DNA of 64,000 nt from Hyposmocoma kahamanoa (GCF_003589595.1 NW_020653766.1:651392-715391); one strand, 5' to 3'. Shown: positions 12,901 through 27,900, counted from the stretch's first letter. Numbers and translations are program-made. The notes: generated by a model from the sequence alone, not told the origin.

Positions 12901-15900
12901 ATCGTTGTTGTACATCATCGAGTATTGTACCACTCCAGCACATTAAGCTACATATTGACGTATCTTGTTCCGTCGCACTGGAGGCGATTTTCGAACAAAA
13001 ATATGTAGTCTGATGTGCCGTTGTCCGTACATACAAGATCTCTCGAAAAACATGAAAATGCCAGGTTGTTGCCTTATAAAAATTGGAGTGAAAACAAAAT
13101 CTTTAAAAACAGTGGGATAACATACCTCCGGCTATTTGCATTTTCAGTTATTATTTCTATTATTATTCAATGCTTTGTTGAAATTTCTAGACTCAAATAG
13201 TGATGTTCATTTACGATGATTGATGTTTATCGACAATTAATTTTTACAGAAATATTTTATTTTCTTACTATAATCTTTGTAATTAAAGTCCCTAAAATGT
13301 CGAAGCGAAAAGCAATCACGTTAATTTGATTTCTTTTATTTTATTATTACTAAACATTTACACAACTCATATTTCGGACGGCCGTTTCAATTTCATGTCA
13401 ATTTGTATGTTACTGTTGCTTGAAGAAAAATGTAGATGTATTACTGTTTTAGATAATTTCGATATTTAAATTCCATTATACTCGTAGATTAAACGTACAG
13501 TATTTTTATTTTTTTCCAATGAGTCCAAAATAAAAGAAGTTAGGATTGAAGCTGCAGGAAAATTTAAAGATTGGTTTTCTTATTATTATTTCCGACTTTG
13601 ATTAAATTTCCATAGCAAATGCATTTAAAAAATAAATAAAATAAAATCGGTATTATTTTACATGTATGCACATGCAAAATAAATTAGAAACAATTATAGA
13701 ATATTACATAAATCACAAAAATACAATTTAATTAATTAAATTCGTTGATGGTTCGAATTTACGCTTGACATTGACGGCTTCACCAACCCGTGGTAACGTA
13801 TAATGAAAAACTGATACTGGCGACGATCGCCATAATTTTTATATTATTCTTATAAAACTGACACTAGCCCAAGCCTAGTGGCCGCCATTAAGGAAGTAAT
13901 AACAATTTATAAATATTTATCACAGATTCCATTAACATTGAGATCATGTGTGGAATTGGATCAGTTTGTCATTTTATGTGTATACAGATCCCCCTCTACT
14001 AATTACAATGAGTTTGAATTAATGATGGAAGATAGTTTAAAACAGATTTTACCAACTAAAAAACCATATTAGTCTGTGGGGATTTTAATGTAAACCTGTT
14101 GGAAAACTGTTCTACTTCTGTAAGACTTGTGGCGCACATTCCATAAGCAAAACGCTATTGCTTTACGAGTGAGGCAACACCAACATCATACGATCAATGA
14201 CGTCGGCGCCTGCATATCGTACGATGAGTGACGTGGGTGTCGCGCCGCACATCGCTTGTTTTACCTTGCAAGCCAGCCGACCCCTGTCGGGCGGTCGCCC
14301 CGCCTCATGCACCTCATCGCTTCAAAACCCAGCACTGCGCGCCGAGTACCGAGCACTCTGCTCGCTTCTCGCTTTGGAAACAGACGCGCTTTCTAATTCT
14401 TATACTGCTTTGTATTTTTACGCTGTTCTTGGAATTTTTAATTTCTTTAAGTAAAGTTCCTTTGCATTCTTTTCAACAATATTATTCATTAGCTTCCGCG
14501 TATCTTTCTTCCTTCCATTCGCTTTCTTGTCATAGTTTCAAGTATACGTAGTTCGGGTTCGAGTCCCGAATTAACAGATAGGAGAAACGAACACTCTCCT
14601 ACAGATTCATTAATTTATTTAAGAGTTTTAACTTGATCAATCTTTTCTTGGAACCAACTCACATCACTGCCTCTTATACTTGTATTGATAACATCTTTTG
14701 TAACACAGACGCAGTATCTAAATCAATGATAAATTGCTTAAGATCAGACCATAGTGGCCAATTGGCTTCTTTTAATTGTAAAATGAGCAAGAAGGTAGAC
14801 CAATTTCTCTGCAGACAGATTACCACAGAACGAATCATTAGATTTCAAAAGAATATCGACAATAGTTTAAATCACCTCCTCCGTATGCCAGAGGTTCTAA
14901 GTATTTTATACAGCAAATTTTATATTTAATTGCATTAAAAATGAATTTGATAACGCATTTACATCGAAAACATTAACTTTCCACATAGAGACTAAATTCA
15001 ATGACTAAACAATAGTAGGGATTCATAAGAGTAGGTCTCGTTTGTATGAGCTATATGCTATGAAAACTTATAATACTAATTCCATTTTTATATAATATGT
15101 TAAAAATTATTCAAAAACATTTTGAAAAAGTATGTGCAGCTGCTATGGTTAAGTTTCACAGTGATAAAATTATACAACCGAAAAATAAATCTAAAACTAT
15201 TTGGAATATAATAAATAAAGAATCAGGCAGGTTTAAACAATATGGTAGAGATATAGTTCTAGAATTAGACGGCAAACTTATTAAATCAAAAGACGAGGTA
15301 GCCCAAGCTTTTAAATCATTCTTATCGGGTATCGCCGTGAACACTACAAAATCATAAAATTCCTTTCCAACTCTTGCTAATGATCTCCTAAAGAAAAATG
15401 TTAAAGTTTGTGGCAGTGTATTTAATTTTCACCATGTTAATTCAAAAGACATCATTAAAGCTTTTAAATGTATATGTACATGTTAAAAAAACTGAAGATC
15501 TCTGGGGCATATCGACTAAAGTTATAGACTCGGTAATTTATATAATTTCCCCACATTTCACATGCATTCATAAGGTACGTTGACGGAGGTATTTTTCTTG
15601 ATTTAATGAAATACGTAGTAAGGTTATTCCTTTATTCAAAAGCGGTAGGAAAGTTGATCCTAGTAACTGTAGGCCTAGTGTTAGGGGAATGAAGACAATT
15701 ATGATCATCGCCCACGACGCTTGTTAACACAGTGGTCTTAATGTAAGGCGATTTTATTGTTAGTAGTTTGGTTTTAGAGGTGTTCGAAACCAAACCCGCA
15801 TCGTGGCACCATTTCACAAGAGCATTAAAGCCCGACTGAAGCTGGTCGCGTGCTATGTATGTAGGGTCTTTGTCTGCGGCTACAAGCATGTATCGTCTGC

Positions 15901-18900
15901 AAATTGGTAACAGGAGGAATAAAGAATACAATGACGCATTTCGTTCAAGTAAGATAGGAAGTGAAGTGGTCCCAGCACAGAACCCTGAGCAGTGCCCTCT
16001 GTCACAGATACTGGGTCACTGTACGTGTCTTTTACTTTCACAGTGAACTTATTCTCTTGAAGGAATTTCCTACACCACTCAAGCATCGGCCCACGCACCC
16101 CACAACTATCCAATTTCGCAACCAGTTGCATATGATCTAAAGTGTCAAATGCGCGCGAAAAGTCAATAATTAGGTCTAACACATGTTTCCTCATATTCGG
16201 GTATTCATTGACCTCATCTGTGAATTTAAGTAAAAGATCATTAGTGCCTTTCCCCTTTTGAAAACCGAACTGGTTTCGGTATATTAGAACGCGTTTTTTA
16301 TAAAAATCATGTACTTCTTGACAGACATACTCTTCGACTATTTTATCAATCGATGATAATATTGTAATTGGTCGGTAGTTGTGATAATCATCTCGTCTTC
16401 CTTTTTTGTGCAATGGTCTCACACAACCTAATTTTAACTCGTCAGGATAAGTACCAGTTCTAATACTTAGATTGGCAATAGCTAATGACATATCGGCCCC
16501 TATACATTGGATAACGGATACTCTTATATTATCAGGATCAGGTGCCTTTTTGGGATTTAATTATTTTATGAATCTTATCAGCTGTTGCATTCTGAAAATG
16601 TATACTGGAATTAACAGGCTTGGTGTACATATTTGATGCTAGTAGCTTTACGTTACAATTTGGAATTATATCTTTAACCGCCTTATCAAATCCTAAAGCG
16701 AAATTTTCGACAATAACTTGTGTAGTATGACTTTGATTTTCAAAAGCTTTTAACAGCGTTGCATCAGTTGACAATAATACCCGATCCAGCATCTTATTAA
16801 TGATATGATAAACTTTCTTCGTGTTTCTAAGTTTATCTTGTATATAATTGACATTGTATTTATTTCTTTTCATTTCTAAAACTTTATGTACTTTAATTTT
16901 GAGTCGTGCGAATTTCGTTTCCATTTACCAAAGAGTTTATTAAGTTTACTACACAATCGAGTCACATTGACATTAATCTATGGTAATCTAAAATGATCCA
17001 TGTTGTTACCCTCTGTTACTTTACATTTTTTTTAGAACTAGTAGCTGTATTTTTTGCATTCTGAATCGATTGTTTAATTTTTTTAAATTTTTAATAAAAG
17101 TATATAAGTCATTGGGGGAATTCATGTGTTTAGTATGCAACCAGTCAATTTTCTTCTTCACTCTGAAGTATATCACCATCAATCACTTGTTTATCAAACA
17201 CACTCCGGGTAGAATACGAGTAGTCTATGGAAGCGATAATAGTAACTCGGTGGTCAGCCAGTACAACATCAATGCACGATTTCGTGATAATATCTAGCTT
17301 TTTTTCTATTCTAATATAGTCAGATATTCCGCACATTAATCCGTATTCGGTAAGTGTTTCTAAGTATTTATCTGTATATGATGAAATGTTTTTAGGTCAA
17401 TATTCGTGTCGCTGATCAAAATCAAGTTCCGTTTTGCATCAAATATAGAAATGTATTTACTCAATTCCTTAAATATATGTTTATTGGTTTTGGGCGGTCT
17501 ACACACCGCACACACAACTACTTTCTAGTCACCTTGTTGTTTTAAAATACTTGTTAAATTTTCAAAAGTTTTTGTTTGATGCGTTATTAAAGTGAGTTTA
17601 AGGTGGTTTTTGACGTAAATAATAACACCACCTTTGTTAGACTGTTTGTTAGACTGTAGTTGTATGTACATATTATAGCCATCCAAGTTCTATAATATCT
17701 AAATAAAAATACAGTCATGAACAATTTCTTGCAATTTAGGGAAATTCTTAATCATTGGTCTTATATTCATATGTAAACATAAAATACTTAAGTGACAGTT
17801 ATTGGGTAATTGTTGTAAAAAACTTTTTATAGATATACAATTAGTCAATTGTTTTATATGCGTTTCCATATTGAACGGTAAAGAAAATGATATAGAAAGA
17901 TTAACAAAAACTGATACAAAAAAATAAAAATTAAAAAGAAGCAGTTTTGTCGAGAGTCGGAACCATCAAACTGCTTTTTTTATACGATTGATATCTGAAA
18001 TAGAGCTAATGTAATATATACTATTACACGCAAAATAGGCGCCTTGACGTCGAGTTGCGGACACCAACCCGTTACACCAAGTACCAAGACCCAGAAAGTA
18101 CTATTTTTACGAACACACACTTTCCCATCCTTACACACACGTACATACATACAAATTGGAAAGATTTACCAAGTTGAGTTTTCACTGTATACAATAATGT
18201 TTTAAAATATTTAGTTAATGCTTCCCTGAGGTACACACGGTTTTCGGCTTTCTCCTGTGGTGTGTTCGGTACTAATGCTCCAAGGGTAAGACATTTCTCT
18301 TTATCGGCTTCAATGCATCGGCAACGTGCAGCATCACTCTTCATTCCGACGAGAATTGAACCTAGTTTAACCTTTGACCCGGGACTGAATGTCGCTGCTG
18401 TCTATATCCAATTTGGAAGCTATCTTCTTCAGCATTTGATTAATTTCCTTTGGAGGTACATCGGGTAGACCAGCTATTTCCATAGTGCACGAAAGACTTT
18501 TTTTGCTCAAAATCATTCATTGCCTGCTCCAACACAGTCATCCTTAACTAGAGATTTTTATTTTTATTCAACAGGTCTTGGTTTTTATTCTATAAATCTT
18601 TAATGACACTATCCTGTTGTTTAATAGATAACTCCATAGTAGAAATTTGCTCACTTAGGAACTCCAAAGATGACTCTAGGTGGCATATCTTTTCCTTAAA
18701 TGTTTTCTTTAGTTCCCTACTGATGTCTTGTACCAATTTACGAGTATCCAGGGGCTGCAAGGTGGACCCTGGTTCTGATTCGTCATCTCCGTCCTCATCT
18801 TCCGGCACTAAATACGACGATCTCCGTGATACATTTTTTAAGCAGTCCTCGCGACCTCATTCAATGCCAGAGGAGTTACGGAGAGTACTTAGCTGTTTAT

Positions 18901-21900
18901 TGGTTAGTTTCATACACGTAACATCAGCATGAACTATCTTATCACATCTGCTACATTCTGGGCCCGGCAATTTCTTCGTAATGTTCTTTTTTACATTTTG
19001 CACATTTTTAGCACCATTTGGGTAGATCAATGTTTCCGCTAGTAATTGACGCGACTTCACTCAACAACGATAAAAAGTAACTCCTAACACAGACATATCT
19101 CCCCTTTTTTTCCTATATCTATGGTTATCACCTTATTTTGTTTAATTTTCTATGGTCTTTTTATAAATTGTATTCCAACTCCACTTTAGATATTTGGTTG
19201 AAGTTTAGAACTGTTTAGAACGTTGTCTGGTAGAGCCAACATAATAGGCCACAGGTTTGTTCACTGTTCATCAGAGGTAAAAATTACACTTTTCGGAGCG
19301 TACTTCACGTCTCTGTACACAAGCAGCTTTGGTTGGTTGGGTTAACTACACTCAGGAACAGTACAACGCTTTGCGTGTGCAATACAACAGCGCGTTCAGG
19401 GTGCTGATGTCCTGATGGGGCTGCCTCGGTACTGTGGCGCGTCAGGGATGTTTGCGGAGCGGCGGGTGGATTGTCTCTACACAACGATGCGCAAGCGTTG
19501 CACGTCACTGGCGCGTAGAGTCGTTGTCAGCTCCAACACCTTCCCGAACATTCATTACGGCAAGGTTCATGTTATGCATCATGGTAATCCTTTATGACAT
19601 TTATATTTTATGCAAGGGCAGAATAGCGACTCTGTCCTGACAGGATGTTACCTCGTGATCGCGACGCGATAGCCCTTATCACTACGGTGTTTTCGGAGTA
19701 CTTGTTGGAATAGTTTATAATAATAATATTACTGTTAAATGTTATTGATGTTTATTGTTTAGGAGTTGGTAACTAACTATCTTAATAATACAATAAAATG
19801 TCATAATACGATTTACCACATCATCAAATTAATTAGGACTGGCACATGTTACTACAGCAAAATAAAACTAGAACTAGATCATGTCAATGCAGCAGATCGA
19901 AGTTCAATGTTGTACGTAACCGTACATTTTAACTATGACATTTAAAGTTTTTTGTTATTACTTTTTATTTTTGAAATTTTGACACTCATTATTTACTATT
20001 TTTGTATTTATTATTTCAATTTTCGTTTTGATTGTGATTATAATTTTTCGTACTAACATAATTTTAAATTATATTAATGTTACAAAGAACGCTGGACTTT
20101 TGTTGTCTGAATTGTCTGAAAAAAATTGATTATTATTATTATTGTTTTAGGGAACAAATTCGTTTAATAAAATAATTTCCTAAAATGCTCCTACCGGAAA
20201 TTGAGCCGAAATCTCCTCACCACTCATAAGATTAGATGAAAACTTTGTGACGTGTTTACCTTTGCATATCCTTGGCATCACCCTCCCGGACCTCCCACAG
20301 CCAGTACAAGTATGTTTCCCTCCGGCGCCACATCCGCGCGAACAGAATAACTATAAAACAAACCACAAAAAAGTTTAACCATAAAAATTTTTAAAGCATA
20401 CTGTCAAACCTTCTACACGTGTAGCCTGTGGGTGAAGTATAATAAGGTGACCCTAAATACGCTGAGGGTACAATATAACAATGCGTTTAGGATGTTGTTG
20501 GGGTTACCGCGACACTGTAGCGCTTCAGGCATGTTCGCTGAGTCACGCACAGATGGCTTTCATGCCATTATGAGGAAGCGGGTTGCCTCGCTTTGGCGAC
20601 GTGTGCGCGGGTGCCCCAACAGCATTCTAAAAACTGTGGTTAATAAAATTGATTGCCCCATCCAGGCCCACTGGATGAAACTTCATGTGGCGGTTTAGTT
20701 TAAGTCTACATGAGTATGTTAAATTAATTTCAATTTTATAATTTTCAATTTTATAATTTTCAATTTTGTAATTTTCAATTTTGTAAGTTTCAATTTTATA
20801 ATTTTCAATTTTTTTTAATTTTCCATTTTGTAATTTTCAATTTTATAATTTTATATTTAATGTTGTATTCGTGGTTTATTTTTTGGATTTGAATTGTATA
20901 ATTATTTTGTTTTTCATTTTTTATTTGTTTCACATTATCTTATTTTATTGTAATTTTAGCATTTGAATAGCATAATACTAACCTTATTCCTAAGTTCTTT
21001 ACTAACAAACTATGGATAACTGTCCGAAATAAAGTATTATTATTATTATTATTATAAACACTCCAAATAGTATCAGTTAAGAAGTAATAAAATTACATAC
21101 CATAAATGCAAAAAGTAATTTATAGGTTCAACTACAATGTAGTTGAAATACAAACTACTTTTCTTAAATATTTTTAGTATTAATAACATTTTTCCTATCA
21201 ATTGATCTAAATACTTATAATAAAACTACAAACTGCTAACGACAATTAACTAAAGTAACGGGTAACTCACAAAACTGGACAGTTTCCGTTGATTGACCGC
21301 CGCGGGAGCTGGTAATAAAGGATCTCGGACTGGTTCGAAACATCTCGAGTAGAAATTTGTCTCAAACAGATATGTGAGTTACCCGTTAGTTAATATGTCT
21401 GAATCTGACGGTAATTTTCAATTTAAAATTGTTAACAACTATTTATAAAAACTACCAGTTTTCTACCAATAGTTCGTACATTTTGGAAATAATAGGCATT
21501 ATAAAATTTAGACTCTAGCTATCGACAATTATATTCCCTTGGTATAATAAAACCATATATTATGATCATACGTCAAAAAAAATACGAACTACATGAAATC
21601 ATGCATAATGTACAATTTTATAATTCTTCAATTTAAACATAAAAAGTTATCGACTAAATTCTTTCGTAGAATCTGTAAATCTCTCTCGTAAAATGTTATG
21701 ATTTTGCAGATGGAGTTTTATTACATCAAGAGTGTGATATACATTGCTTTTCAAGAATAATGGCTTAAAAATAGTGCAGTTGTTGCAAAGCTGCTCTAGT
21801 GCGTCAAACCAAAACACTGCAAGTATCAGTGCAGTGTTTCGTATTTCATTACAACAAGAATCTTTCGGCTCTTTATCAAGAGAAAACATATTTATTAGTT

Positions 21901-24900
21901 TTTTTAATAGAAATATGTTATTTTGTAAAGTAAAATTGTAATGGCCGGACAGAACATTTTAATATCTAAATGTATACAAGTACGCTTTTTTGTAGCAGTA
22001 GAGCTCCTTATGAAAGAGTGCAAAACTGCCTGTTTATGTGGCCTGTCTGTTTTCTGCTAAAAGGAGTCAATTTCATCTGACTCCCACTTTTCGGGGTATA
22101 GCTGTCTCTCTTATCGATAGCCTGGATTTCCTTGGCATAACATTGAGCACAAATTACAGCAAAAAAAACTGGGTATCCGTAATAAGGTTAAGCGATATTT
22201 CACGCCTGGACAGCTCTTAACTTTATACTAAACACAAGTCCGATCTTGCATGGAGTACTGCAGTCACTTGTGGGATGGCTCAGCGAAGTATCAACTTAAG
22301 TTCTGGATTCGATTGAGCGCAGAGCCAGACGACTTATTAGCGAGGATAACCTCGAATCTAAAGTCCATAGTTTAGCCCACAGACGCAAAGTTCGTCTGTC
22401 GGTTTTTTTACAGAATATATTTATATATTTCGGTGAGTGTGCTCATGACCTCCACCAGCTCATCCCGCCCGCCCTCTTTGACCATCGGACATCCAGACGT
22501 ACGGCGGGATATCATCCTTACTTGGTCGATATTCCCTTCAGGCGTACTAAGCGCTTTTCAACATCTTTTATTATGCGCACAGCCCGGGAATGGAATTCCC
22601 TACCTGCGTCTGTATTTTCGAATTCATACAACCCGAGTATCTTTATGCTGCGACTAAATAGGCATCTTCTGGGCAAGCTCGTTCCATCGTAGATCCTACC
22701 TTTGCTCCAGAGCTTGGTAGTGGTGGTAGTTCGTCCAAGGAAATACTGCCTTACCTTACCTTACTGATTTCTGCCGCCAAGCGGTAATGTGAACATTACA
22801 GAGTTTCGTCTTTACGTCTCTGGGTGATGGGTACAGTGCCAGTGGCCCTCAAATCTTTAAAGCTCTGAGTGGCACTGCAACTGTTAGGAGCAGGTGTGTC
22901 GCTTACCACCAGGCACACGACTTGTTCGTCCTGTCACTACTTGGTATCATAAAAAAAAGCTAAACGTGTCTTTTACGTATTATCAACCTCAAAAATGACA
23001 AAAAAGCCGTAAAATCATTTTTGCAGCTTTGTCTCAAAATAATACTGTTCTGATGTTACAGTGTTTTGGTTTGTCACTGTAGACCTGTACTCAGTATATA
23101 TAATAATTAATCAAGGGCGCATTCAAATTAGCCGCTGTTAGAAGCTCTGCGTTAGAGCTAGTCGCGCGACTGTCACTTTTTTTACAATTTCTAGAAGCGC
23201 TGCAACTGTGCGGCGGCCGCGCGACAGTCGCGCTGCAGTTACGCTCGGTTACAGTCACGGTTAGTAAGGTGTACATGTTAATTTGTCAAATTAACCACGA
23301 TTGACGAAAATCGAATTGAAGAAATTATAGAGAATGTAAAACAACACCCTGCAATATGGGATAGCAGCGCCAGTTATTCCAATTGTTAGCTAATTGTACA
23401 ATAACCTTCAATATATTTACCTAAACATTTAAAATATATAGAATGTAATAATTTAAGAGGATAATTAAACCTAATAATTTAATTGGTACTTCAGTTGTTC
23501 ATTTCCTACACGAGCGCCATATTGTCCGATCGAGTAGGGATGGCTCGACTAATACAATATTTCCGACTGTTTCTTTCTGAACATAAAATCTGTAACCTAA
23601 TTATACTATTAGTGTCGATATATTTATGTAATTATTTTAAATATGTAGAATATAATTTAAGAGGATGATTAAACCTAATCATTTAAAATGAGGACTTGTG
23701 TTGTTCACTCCCTACCATATTGTCCGATCGAGCCGTGACGACACGACGGAAAAATATGTATGAGGCAGTCTTCTCTAAAACACCGAATGCGTTTGATAGT
23801 CGAAAGATAACAACTCAGTCCTCCTTTTGTATGGTGAAAGTAGTGGTGTGTAATAAACTAGTATACCCGGTGAGTACTTACTGATGTTATACTGATATTC
23901 TTGTGAGTAATTATGCTGTAATTCTGTTGTGTATATTGCTCAGTGTGTTACCGAAATGATTATAAAATATAAGAATGTCTTAGCTAATACGCAAACGGAG
24001 CGCTTCACTACTGTTTCGCTTCCGGGCCAGCACCAACGGAATTCTGAGCGCTCTGTCCGAGCGCTGGGATTCGCCTATGACGTGCAGGTGGTTGCAGCTG
24101 CATGCCAGTGCATCCCGCTTTAGTAAGTAAGTAAATAGTAATTTTCATTTTCATATTTAATACTTTGAATTTTAGTTTATTTTTATTTTTGTTTTATATA
24201 TTTAATTTTAGAAATTCTTATTTTCATTGTTTCAATTTTAATTATTAGTAATCAATTTTAAAAGTTTATTGTATTTTTTAGCCTTAATTTACAAAATGTT
24301 TTCACTAATTTATTGTACTTAATTAAAAAAATTTGAATAGTAATTAATTTAAACTGCCTCCGTGGCCGAACGGTTACCATGCCGGACAGCCATGCAGACG
24401 TCTCAGGTTCGATTCCTGGGCCGGGAGAAATATTTGTATGGCCTACATTTATTTGTCTCGTGTGTTTGGGTGTAATTTGTAATTGTCTATTTGTGTGTCC
24501 ATGGCACCCGCGACACAGGGTTTCCCTAGTGCGGGGCTATGTCGAGTGTGTGCGTTATTATTATTATTATTATTGTATTTGCTGTCATTTATAAATATGG
24601 GTCAAATTGCCTGAAATAAATGATTATTATTATTATTATTATTAGCAACTCCTGCTCTTTATTATAGTAATAATATAATATAATTTCATTTAACATGCCT
24701 TATTTATTGTATTGCCCACTAAATTCTTATGCAATAAACTATCTTTATACCTTATGTTGAACTGTTTCATTTACACAATCGACTGGTTAAAAAAAAGGCA
24801 TGGGAAAAATTTGTCTAAAATTATTTTGACAAAATAAAGTTAACGAACGAATTCTAATAGGTTTTCTTTTTAATTTTTTCTTCATCAGTATTAACAAAAT

Positions 24901-27900
24901 AAGTAAAAGTAATGGTTCTTCGTCAGAATCCATCGCGTAACTGAGTCGAAAGATAAAACACCACTAAAAATTTGGTCGCACATCAGCCGCGCGTCAGTTG
25001 CGTACGCGGCTGCCGCGCGTCTGGCAGCGCTTCTAACAGCGGCTAATTTGAACGCGCACTAAGTCACAATTTTGTACCGGCACACGATTCGCCGGCTTTG
25101 TGTACCAGATACGTCTAAGTTAATTTTTTAAACCATCTTCCTAACGAATTGGGTGTGTTTGATATAGGCCGTAATTCTAGAAAATCATATGACCTTTAGT
25201 TAATATAGTCATTGGATTTGCAAACAAATATAATGCTTTACAAAATTATAAGGCGATCATCATTAACCAATTAAAATATTTTAATATATATATAAGTAAC
25301 ACGTAGTTGTAACTCAGCCACTAATGTACAATTATACATAAACTCAGCCAATTTAGTAGGCAGGTAGAACAAAACAAAAACGTAATTATTTTGTAAAGCA
25401 CCTACGTTAGGCGTATTCCATCGATATACTTACAATATAACATGGTAAAAAATGTATTGTAGATGGCGTAAGGATGGTCAAGTAAGACTTTATAATACAG
25501 TTCTGTGCAAAGGTTGGACATGTTGACGAATGGACACACTGCAAAATCCGAGCATTTTGGACACACTGGCAAATCATCATAGACAACTCTGACACGATCT
25601 GGAGGCCATGCGCTAGGAAACAGGAACCTATAAAAGAAAAGGTTGGAAAGTTATTCAATAGACTATATCAGTATATTGGCATTGGACTTATGTAAGCGCG
25701 AATTCGAGTCACAAAGGCAAATCAAAGTTTTTTAATAAGAATGAGAAACAGTGAAAAAACTAAAACAATACGAAGAAAAATGTTTGTAATCAAATTAATT
25801 ATCAAGGTATATTTATCATGATAATTACCGTCATAATTATCACCAATGATGATTATCATTTCGAACCTTGCTTTAATAAAAATTAAAAATATATAAATGT
25901 ATATTTCTTACGTCTTAAATGGGACGAACTCTTGTTTAGTTTTATTACACGCCGAACTGAAAGTGGACATAAAAAAATTTAAATCGCACCAACAACATAA
26001 CAGGACGAAAGACGTTTAGGCACTGGAGTTTTTTAAATTTAATTTTGTTATTAGTTTTTTCGTAGGTATTTGTAGAAATCATCAATAAACAATTACTTAA
26101 CGGAAAAGGACTTACAGGAGAGGAGTCGTGTCGGGACTCGTGAACCTAATAGCCCAATTTGACATTGCAAGTCCGATAAATCCCGGTAGTATTAACCACT
26201 TGTTGTAGTAGCCGTAGAATGCGAACAGAAATGCGATCTAAAAAATATAAGTAGATATTCAAAATATTTCTTTTACGGTAGTAGTTTTTTTTTTTGCTAT
26301 ATATACAGTATAACTGTACGGTATACAAGCGCACATTTTAGTTCCTTTTTGCCCTAGACAGCACGTACGGTTTAGAACAGCATATTTTAGTTCCGCTCAC
26401 TTTGCATTCTACTACCGCGGACGTTAATTTATTTGTGCGCATAAGTAGGCAATTAAATAGGTTGTTTAACGAACATTCAATCAATTTAGGCATTTATCAA
26501 CTTAAGAGGGAAAAATTCACTTTAAAGTTAAAAATAAAATATTGTATGAGTAAGTACACGATATATTCAAGCATAGACACTAATCGGAAACATAAAACAA
26601 TAAAGTTTCCTCGATAGATAAAAATCACGAAATGACCTATAATTTAAACATTTTTTCGATTTATCCTCGAAATGCTACAGGTTATTAGGACAAAAATTAG
26701 ATAATTAATTATATTTATGCATGATCGACAACTGTCACTACGGATTTTTTTTTAATCCCTTTACTTTTAGAGTTATTCCGCTAAAACGAATTTGGTACTT
26801 TTAATGCGCAAAATTCAACATCTCCTGTCGCGCGAACTTTAAGCCGAATATTTGTGTCACAAATTTGGGCGGAGCCAACGTCAAAACTTTTTTGGCATGA
26901 GAGCTCTTAACTACAACGTAAGAGACACACTGCCTCAACTAGCTTGTATCTTTACCCATAAACATTTTACAACTTAACTTATCTATCTATTTAGACAATT
27001 AGGCGTCAATGCCATAGCCTAGTATTGGCCCCTACATTGTTTTGGTTATTCAAGCCGGATAGTTAGTGTTGTGTTGGTCCCTGTGGTGACAAATCGGTGT
27101 AGTTAACCTCGCATGAGGGGTCTCACCAACTACATTGAGAAGGCGTACATATCGCAGGGAATTAGCACACACTAGCTCTCCCTAGCAACTAGCAAAGCTT
27201 ACCAAATGACGCCAACATGGATTCGGATACGGTAAGGAAAGGAAAACACAAGACTACCTAAGAAAACGTCTAGAAGCTTTGGGATTACATTATATATATA
27301 ATATGTAGTACTCCATATAATATATATGGAGTACTTCTTCGCTTCTAGCCCTAGAGTCAAAAACCATACCCAGACGCGTGAGCGACGAAGATAACCCAAA
27401 TACGTCTGAGTCCGATGAAAGCAAGTAACTTCTAAGACAACAGCTACAGAATTTCACCGCCTTAGAAAGGTCTGTAGAAAAAATCGACGTGAACAACCTA
27501 GAAGATAAGTGGGAACTAGAAGACAGCTTATCTTTGTTAAAATCAAGGTGATCCCACCTTGCGATTGATAAAATTCACTGGAATCTCGATTTTCTCCTGA
27601 AAGACTCTAAAGACACGCCGTAAGAAAGCGAATCCCGGAAGTGCGAGAAAATATATGATCAACTCAAGAAAGAACTGCGAAAAATCGACGTCGAAAGTTC
27701 ATATTCCTGAGTTTCATGGAAATTATAATCAGTGGATATCTTTCCGTGATCTATACGTGCTAACTATTCACTCTAGTAAGTGGTTGACAGAGGCACAGAA
27801 AATGCAACATCTTAAATCTAAATTGAAGGGAGAATCAGAGAAACTTGTACAACACCTCGCTATCAGCGCAGATAACTACGATTCTTGCTGGGAAATACTG

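Larger units (their letters stand above)
12760..15685 (+). pseudogene. LINE remnant: leader, endonuclease, RT start
   Basis: The leader block gttatcaccatagatatagg at ~12762 also occurs, reversed, at ~19110, the 5' end of the opposite LINE. Endonuclease: FVILCVYRSPSTN, VCGDFNVN (~14080) then, after an inserted LTR, LEPTHITASYTCIDNIF and SDHSG. Later frames hold linker (KSKTIWNIINKESGR) and the RT start VIPLFKSGRK-DPSNCRPS (~15615-15680). Many stops and frameshifts. Confidence 0.75.
15686..19135 (-). mobile_element. LINE remnant with ORF1 and RT, tail-to-tail with the plus-strand copy
   Basis: Minus-strand order: leader (~19130-19100), ORF1 (19060-18060), endonuclease traces (17336-17145), linker (16924-16538), RT (16491-15640). 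Truncated at its 3' end near 15686, where the plus-strand copy also stops. Confidence 0.8.
23115..25059. mobile_element. Harbinger-like element with MADF relic, split by a solo LTR
   Basis: Ends gggcgcattcaaattagccg and its inverse (cggctaatttgaacgcgcac), flanked by CAA and TAA, compatible with a decayed TAA (TWA) TSD. Without the LTR insertion it is ~549 bp. The interior reads DENRIEEIIENVKQHPAIWD on the plus strand, the start of a MADF domain as encoded by PIF/Harbinger partner ORFs. A shorter copy is at 47055-47473. Confidence 0.75.

Noticed and set aside
14197..14551. Two overlapping ORFs of 85 and 107 codons
   Set aside because: They lie within the solo LTR and resemble no protein.
18072..18344. 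Independent small gene on the minus strand
   Set aside because: Part of a decayed LINE ORF1 with stops on both sides.
24354..24430. A functional tRNA gene
   Set aside because: A and B boxes are present but the arms do not fold as a tRNA and the same unit with a long body recurs at least five times; it is a SINE.
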